Shown here one piece after another: positions 56,776-64,000 of a DNA stretch of 64,000 bases (position 1 is the stretch's first letter; each line of letters begins with the position of its first letter). Both the position numbers and the translations under genes were made by a program. Source of the DNA: Akebia trifoliata (taxonomy: Eukaryota > Streptophyta > Magnoliopsida > Ranunculales > Lardizabalaceae); the NCBI GenBank assembly GCA_017979445.1, contig CM030715.1, positions 32,051,756 to 32,115,755 on the forward strand, in the 5' to 3' direction. The notes below the pieces were generated by a model that saw nothing but the letters and a program-made list of their open reading frames with translations, ran no database searches and had not been told where the DNA came from.

Positions 56776-57468
56776 TTCGGGCTTCTAGAATATGACGCCC
56801 TTGTGGAAATTATTTTGTTGATTGTGGTGAGAGGTCCAATGAATTGGGATTTTCCTTTAGGCCCATGTCATTTTGAAGCAAACAGATTATTTAACATAAA
56901 GAGGATGAACTTTAGGAGAATAATTCAGAACTCTTGTAGAGTGGACTCATGTAGTACCAGACATGAGCTAGTCTTTCAAAGAACAAGAGTGTTTTTTTTT
57001 TCTCAATACCCCGGTTCAGTATAGACCCTAAGCTTCATAATTTTTCTATTGAAAAATCAACCTTTTAGCCATACATGTATTTTGACATGCAAGGAGCCAC
57101 ATTACAAGATATCAAACACATGATTATCCATTGAAACTTAGATCCAGGTTGTAGGAGCTACATTACAAGATGTCAAATCCAATTTGGATGTGTAGGGACC
57201 ATTTATGACTTTACAGATTTTTTTAATCCTTTATTATGAGGGAAATAATGACCTTTATGTCATTTTTGACAATTTTGGCATTTACCCATCACTAGGGGTG
57301 TGCTTTTGCGGGCAAACAAATGATTCATCTCACAATCAATTTACTAGGAAAATATTGATATTCTTTGCAGTCAAATGCAACCAAAAATTGGATCCTCCAG
57401 AAAAAAGATATGCCAAGTGCTTTTCTTGCTAAAGATTATTTCTTTATGAAATTGTAATAACTTAATTT
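56776..57468. other. Unrecognised stretch with a small direct repeat
   Basis: CATTACAAGATATCAAA (57100) and CATTACAAGATGTCAAA (57161) form a minor direct repeat. No gene or element end was recognised. Confidence 0.35.
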
Positions 57469-57720
57469 CACTATGTCATATTTCACAAACAACGACGGAC
57501 ATTGTCGTCACAAGGGCAGTTGTAGAAAACGATTATCATCTGTCAAAAAAATGTCGTGAAAAATGACGGTTTTTCTTTGTAGCAATAAACGACGGGTTGA
57601 GACCGTCGTTTTTATGTCAAATTTAAATTTAATCAACAACTTATAAACAATGGTTATTATTTGTATTTTTTTGCGACTTTTTTAACGACAGTTATTGTTT
57701 GTCATTTTTAATATTTTTCA
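57469..57720. repeat. CACTA terminus with subterminal GACGG repeats
   Basis: Direct and inverted units include AACGACGGACATTGTCGT, AATGACGGTTTTTC, AAACGACGGG, GAGACCGTCGTTTT and AACGACAGTT. They follow a CACTA start at 57469. Clusters of such short motifs bind the transposase in En/Spm elements. Confidence 0.62.
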
Positions 57721-60108
57721 CATGAGAGGAAAATGGAAAATTGCATTGGATAGAAAATTGAAATCTAACAAAATAAGTAAACACATAAAAAAAAAATTTA
57801 CATTTTTCAGATTGCAACAATTTTCCTTCAAATTTTACATGTGCAATTATAGTCCAATATGCTTCGTTTTCATGATGTCAATTTTAATCCAAATAGTTTC
57901 AGCTGAAGTCTAGGCTCATTACTAAATCAAAAAAGTTCAAAAAATTAATTATCCTTCATGCCAACAACTCAAAGAATTCAAATAAAACGATTTGAAGCAC
58001 GACATCCCAATGTTTAAAATTGTTTCTCAAAATGTATCTTCTGCCAACTTCACTTGACTTGTAGAAATCAAAATCAACATTTGTCTTTCTTGGTCCTTGG
58101 GAAAAATGATGTAGCGATTCTTGCAGACAGTATGCATTCTTATTTCTTGCAACATATTGCCAAAATCTGTGTTTGGAAAATTAAAAACCATTGTCAGATA
58201 TATAGTAGTAATTACACCGACTAGCTACCTAAAGTAATCCAAGTAATTATGCAAGAAAGATGAATATACCAAATTACAAAATAAATAGATAAATGGCTTT
58301 GCTTGAGCACAAATTTTCAAAAATCTCCTACTTGTTGCCCTCAAAGTCATTTGTGAACAACACACACGACAAGAAGATGTGAGTAACGTGCAATGCTTGG
58401 ACCAATAGTTCACACATTAGCAAAATATTGTCAAAAGAAGAGATACTCCAACTAGTTTCTAAATTAAAGCATATTAGCTTATCTCAAATCCACATGCTTT
58501 CAAGTAATAAGAGATGCTAGAAATATAAAAGATTTTCAATATACAAATTAAAACAACAATTTTTTTTTTGAAATACAAAAGATGGATATGAGTTTCTCTC
58601 AATCTTCCACCATGTTAAAAAGTCAAGATCACTCATGAACTTTTGCTTACAGCACCCAAATTCATATGTAAAACACCACAAAATTAACATTCATCTTCGG
58701 GTGCTGCTAGTAAAAATTAGTGTGGTAATAGAAGTTCTCAACATAAAAGAGTTCTCACATCTACCATTGTTAGACATTCAATTATTTTATTATAATTTTT
58801 TTATACATAGTGTCTATCTACCATATAAACAAGAAAAGCACCTCTCTTCGGTAGAACTTTATTTTAAATTTGGGCCAATCAATAATATTGTCACATGTCA
58901 AATCAACAAATGTTCATTCTCCACTTTGTAGAATCACATTCCCATCAAGGACCTCATCTATAAGGATATCTTAACTATCCAAATTTGTATTAGATGCACC
59001 TATCATCCTTCCTTCGACAATACAATCATGTAGTCGCTGTAAACAATTCACCTTACAAGAACCTATTTTTATGCTTGGTGGGTCAAAATGTGATTCATGA
59101 TGTGGAGAATCGGGCGTTACCTAAAAAATAATGTAGACAATATCATTGCAACAATAGAAGTTCACTCCTTTATTAAATCATGAATATAAATATATCATTA
59201 CAAAAGGTCTATACTTCCATTTATAAAGTAAAAAATGATCACAATACAATGGACTTAACTCTAAAATGACTCAAGATATCAAAGTGGCTATAAAATCTTG
59301 AACCACAACTTGGTAAGTGAAATTTCTTCTATTGGAAAAAAATATTCCACTCGATGTTCCTGGTGTAGTGTACTAAGAAAAATCCCCTACTTTGTTAGGT
59401 ACTCTACAAAATCACACAATTTATCGCATTGTGGTTCATCTAGTCCCAATGAGATTGAACCACCTATATCTTCCAATCCAACCACTTTTCAACTTTCTAT
59501 AAACAAGTTGAGAATTTTAGACTTATAATGGATCATAACAAATATGGAAAATTTGTCTATGAAATTAATGTAGTGCTTCCCATAATGAGGAGTCCATAAT
59601 GGACCATACATATCTATATCGATCAAATCAAACAATCTAAGCGATCTAAGGAGTCATTCCTAACCAATAATTCTCCTAAAGATATAACTCAATCTCTTAT
59701 ACCTAAATCCTCACTACAATTAATTGCAAGAAAGTTTACAAAGATCAACGCACATCTCCTAGGATAAGTAGCCTGAAACAACAACCCCAAATGAGAAGAT
59801 ACATGGGTAATAAAGCAAAATAATGAGTAAAAGCTGATACTCTTTGATAAGCATTAAACTAATGAGATGTTGAAGACAAAAAAAATGTAAAGGATGCCAT
59901 CCTCGATGAATGGGAGCAAACTTCCTATGGAAAAGAATAAATTACATTTTTTTAAAATCAAGAATTCAAAAGGAATTTAATCAAGTCAATTCGTAGTTCC
60001 CCATTAACCACTTCTAGTTTGAAGAAGTTGTTTTCTATTATCTAATTTTCATTTAAAAACTATAGTATTTCTGAAAAAATACAAAGATTTATGACCCAAT
60101 GCAAAATG
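57721..60108. other. AT-rich stretch inside the putative CACTA element
   Basis: No recognisable domain. The short open frames have no motif. It is probably decayed interior of the element. Confidence 0.35.
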
Positions 60109-60360
60109 TCAATGTTCTAGTTGTAAAGAATGGCTAAGATTAGTGGAAAACCGCATTGGTGTCCTAGTAGAAAAATTAGATTGTTGTAAAGTCTCATTCA
60201 CCTTTCTCATCTCTTTCGTCAACTTATCCTCTCTATTATGAAAGATTGTCGTTTCATACGCTAAGGCTTGCTTGTAAGGAATTGAATCATGCACGACAGT
60301 CTTAGAAACACCAAAACCCATTCTTCGGACACAACTACAACTATCAAGACCACAAACCTG
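60109..60360 (-). pseudogene. Possible second CACTA gene relic (TNP1/Transposase_24-like)
   Basis: The minus frame reads CVRRMGFGVSKTVVHDSI, then a region rich in K, E and Q with coiled-coil character (EDKLTKEMRKVNETLQQ). A G-rich block followed by a coiled coil occurs at the end of the second protein of many plant CACTA elements. The match is weak and rests partly on position next to TNP2. Confidence 0.35.
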
Positions 60361-61329
60361 TACAAAAAATGTATAATATCAATTCCTACTAACGAAATTA
60401 TATCATACTTAATAATATTAATACCTACTACACGACATAATATCATAATTATAAAATATCTGGATCAAAATAATGTACATATCACAGCCACAGGGTCATG
60501 TTCTAGATTATTATGTTTACTAGAAAGATCATTAGCAATCATTCTATTAATGGCTTCCTACAAAATAAATAATAATTAAGAAATATAAAGACGAGAATAA
60601 ATAAATACTATTAACAATAGACAATGTTTAATTGTTATACAAGTTTTCCTTTTAAGCTAGACATCTTTTCCAATATTAAGTACCATTCATTCTAATTAGA
60701 GAAAAGAGTGAAAAAGAAAAACTTTCCATCATGAATTTGAGTATTAGATTCATCCATAAGGTAATATCATATCCCTCTCTTTCATATGACTTCCTCAGTT
60801 CCCATTAAATGTGTAATTCATGACATACATCATTGATTCATTCATGAGATAACATTCTGTAATAGATTCTTCTAGATATGTTTGATTCACCACACATTAT
60901 TTATATGTTTTCATCTTCTTAATACATGAATTATATATCAGATTTTAACAAAAAATTTAATTATAAAAATAAACTCATTAATTTAAAATTTTATTTACTA
61001 TTCAAAATGATACATGCATTGATATTTAACGGGTTTACAAACTTGCGCCTCCTCCACTAAGTGTACAATAAGATGTATCAGAAAAAAAAAAATAATAAGG
61101 AAAATACTTTTCAAGCACATAATATTTTCACAATTGATCTTTCATCTTCAAAAGTTCCATACGATTAATAATCTTTGAAAAATATTGATAATTGTTAAAT
61201 AGCAACACACAATGCCTTATGACCCTTGAATGCATGCATTGGTAACACTGATAATAATTGTTACATAAAGATGTGATAATCATGTGATTTTAGGTTATTA
61301 AATTCGTTATCCTATAAACTCGTATTATG

Positions 61330-62040
61330 TTTCTAATTTATAATATATTTAATAGGAACCTTCAAATGATACAAAATTGTACAAATTAATTCTTTTTCTG
61401 ATCGAGACAAAAAGAAAATAGTTTTTGGATAAGTTAATTTTTCATTCATATCTACGGGCCAAATTTTTTTTCTTATTTTCATAGCCTTTAAGTCTTGATG
61501 ACCTTGAAGATCACCCTTCATCTTATCCTTCATACGCAAAGACTTGATTATCTTCTTAACAGTGAAGGTTTTATCGAGCAAATTATTCTTTTTAGTAAAA
61601 AAATTTTGATTAGTTGCAATAATTTTGTAAAACTCCTATTAGACCATTGATGTCTAATTTTCATGCTTAGCAACTCAACTATCATCGATAATTTTGTATC
61701 ATCAATTCAATACGATGGATAAAATGGTTGTATTGTATCTTCCATCAATTTCTCATATTGAATATTCTCTGAAGAATCATTCTCAACTTGAACATCATCT
61801 ATATCATTAGTTTCATTCATATATGTAGATGTACTAGATCTCATATAAGTTTGAGCATCATCCTTGTCCCAAACACGTTAAAAGGTATTATTTACCATAT
61901 CAACCATTTTTAGGATCACATCTTTAATATGATCACTAGGAAGTGTATTGTCCCCAATGTTTGCACAACTTTTAAGATGCATTTCTCTATCATGGATCCA
62001 TGTAGTATAAGACATATCAATACCATTTTCTTCTCCCGAC
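61330..62040 (-). pseudogene. TNP2-like CACTA transposase, internally deleted
   Basis: Read on the minus strand, the N terminus begins MSYTTWIHDREMHLKSC near 62016. It continues through a YEKLMEDTIQPFYPSY block and KIRHQWSNRSFTKLLQL (near 61620-61680). These match the N-terminal part of plant TNP2 proteins. The next readable piece (61333-61581) has DKTFTVKKIIKSL, KAMKIRKKIWPVD and FFLSRSEKELICTIL, ending HLKVP. This corresponds to a region well downstream in the family. The catalytic core between them is gone. Stops interrupt the first part. Confidence 0.75.
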
Positions 62041-62099
62041 AATATTACGACACTTCACACAAGGCAACAATATCAATCATCATTCTCTAATTTATGTGT

Positions 62100-64000
62100 A
62101 TTAGCCTTTACGAAATAAAATAAAAAATTAATTAATTCCTTCTAAGTATTCAATAGAAAGTTTTGACACAGTCATCCACGTCTTTTTTGGAGGTACCGGC
62201 TTCAAAAATATCTTCCAAGTATTCAATAATGACTTATTTATTGTGTTTTCTTGAAATATCAAAATCTTAGATTTTTCTACCGACTCTACTAAAACCAAAG
62301 AGATTTAGTGTTTGATAGTAGTAATATAATATTAAACTTAATGCTTTTAAGTTATAATATATCATTACATATTAGATCGATCTAGAACTCATCCCATTAA
62401 TAACCCAAGATAAATAGTTTAACCTAGGAGATCATCATTGTTCTTATAAACATGTAGCATAGTACTATTCCATTCATTTGACATTTTCAAATTATACAAT
62501 ACCTTGTTTAAAAACTTAGTTAACCAATGTTACACATTTTCTCTCACACACTTCACCAGATCTCTATTTAAACTTAGATCAAATCATGTGGCCACTATAG
62601 GATTAGTGTATAGAATAGGCCTAAGCTCCAAAACTGATTTTCATTTAACAATTCTCAAAATAAATGCTTCATTAATCTTTATTTTTCTCAACCAACTAAT
62701 ATTTGTCTCTAAATTAATAAGCAAATTTGTGATAGAAACAATAAGAAAAATAACTTACAAGAAACTAAATCTAGTGAGTTAGTGACACAATATTTAAGTG
62801 TAAGAATTAAAAACATTGCAAGTTTCACCAAGGCATGACCACAAAACTCACAGACACTCCATCATAAACTCTTAATGTATAATCAATATAAATTTGTGTA
62901 GGTTCATACAACCATGTAAAATTATAACACTTGAATCACTTCCTAGACATAGATTTGTGAACAAGCTTAAATCTATGTGGAAACATAAAAATTGTCTACT
63001 TAAAAGAATTAATACAAATAACTCACCAATCTGCGACATACTAAGGTATTCGGGTTGATATAGAAATAACTCTTATTAGAAATGACTTCTAATTGATTTC
63101 TAAAACTCTACACTTCGCGGGCTTTCTACACCCCCCTCCCCCCAGCACACTAAAAAATGGTCAAGAGTCACATAAAAAACAAGATAAGTATGTATTACTG
63201 CACCTTTCGAGTAGAAGTGATGCGTGCGATCTATGAAGTCAAATCAATCTGCAAAATATCTAATGTGATCAACAGCAGTAATCACACTATAATGAGGAAA
63301 AAAATAAACATAAGTGAAATAATATACCTACAGACAACATACCCACCATAGTAAAAAATAACATACACACAAATGACATATCCACCATAGTTTCTTCCAA
63401 CAAAAAGTAAAATACTACAAAAACCCTACAAATCTCAATACGCAAACACGATTTTCAATAATAAAGATTGAATCTCAAATCTCATATTAACAAATAAAAA
63501 CAAAAGAAAATTTCTTTAGTACTAAAATTAGGTATATGTTTTGGTGCCACTACTCAAATATCTTTTCAAATGTTGATTGCATTTCTTTTTCTTTTTTTTT
63601 TTCCCTTAGAATAAGGAATGAACTAATCCGAAGAAGTTCGCTTATTTAAAAATCTTACAACTTGAAAAAATTAATAATGATCATGTATTGATAATGCCCA
63701 AAACCCCAGGCTGAGCACACTTCACTTTGGTAAGGCCCCTTTTTTAACATATGGATAGACAAACCATATAGAGAAAATTTTAAGAATAGTAGAGAAAACA
63801 TGGTAAAGAATTTCACCAGCCAAACTTTTACAATCTTGTGTTTCCATAAAAATAAGCAAACATAAAGAAATATAAAGTTACAAGCCCTAAATTTAACAGA
63901 AGAATTTGATCCCTATATGTGAGCAGATACTTCTCTTTCACAAGTTTTGTACAGTTGTTATGTTATTATATGATAAACAATTCGTAAAAAAATGTTAAGT
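62100..64000. other. AT-rich end of the window, unrecognised
   Basis: No exon, RNA gene or second CACTA end was found. Short open frames have no motifs. The stretch may be the 5' part of the decayed CACTA element or flanking DNA. Confidence 0.35.

Larger units (their letters stand above)
57469..64000 (-). mobile_element. Decayed CACTA (En/Spm-type) DNA transposon
   Basis: CACTA at 57469-57473 is followed by an array of subterminal GACGG/CCGTC motifs to about 57720. TNP2-type transposase remnants on the minus strand lie at 61330-62040, and a possible second gene relic at 60109-60360. Together these place a minus-oriented CACTA element here. Its other terminus was not found before 64000, so the right border is unknown and part of this span may be unrelated DNA. 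No intact protein remains. Confidence 0.6.

Overview
The window is a stretch of nuclear DNA from a flowering plant, most likely a dicot. The evidence is AT-rich sequence, spliced genes of two plant-specific transcription-factor types, plant Ty1/copia, L1-type LINE, CACTA and SINE relics, and a piece of a plastid gene. I see no reliable marker of species. Only two intact host genes can be supported; almost everything else is transposon-derived or unrecognised AT-rich DNA.

Layout. 1-2420: unrecognised DNA, a double-hairpin MITE (1751-2127), and copy 1 of a segment found three times in the window. 2421-11826: a decayed L1-type LINE, split by a Ty1/copia element (5750-11090, target duplication GGCAT) whose right LTR is itself split by a solo LTR (9367-10642, target duplication CTTCT). 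12141-16433 (minus): a type-B response regulator gene with six exons, a probable GC-AG last intron beside a (GT)n tract, and transposon scars in introns 1 and 4. 16434-26300: mostly unrecognised, with MITE-like pieces, copy 2 of the repeated segment (about 22280-25250) and a SINE-like relic.

26320-29680: a long imperfect inverted repeat, probably two old LTR-like sequences facing each other. 30214-39604: a young LTR element with 1.74-kb LTRs, a 5.9-kb non-coding internal region and several tandem arrays (LARD-like), inserted in a smaller interspersed repeat. 40049-40231: a fragment of plastid ndhA. 40960-43215: a probable non-autonomous element carrying a (GA)n tract and a 65-bp tandem repeat. 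43649-44554 (plus): a three-exon bHLH transcription-factor gene with a G-box and TATA box upstream. 46521-46800: a short MITE. 49135-50421: a repeat containing an antisense LINE RNase H fragment, which is itself interrupted by a second LINE tail. 51157-52619: a tRNA-derived SINE beside another solo LTR (target duplication CACTT). 50810-55770: copy 3 of the repeated segment, with two more double-hairpin MITEs. 57469 to the end: a decayed CACTA element with a gutted TNP2-type transposase.

The two host genes are not an operon and show no direct link. One is a putative cytokinin-type phosphorelay output factor, the other a bHLH regulator. The main story is layered insertion, whose order can be read directly from target-site duplications. 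Exon borders were deduced by eye from splice signals, reading frame and family motifs; no transcript data or database search was available.
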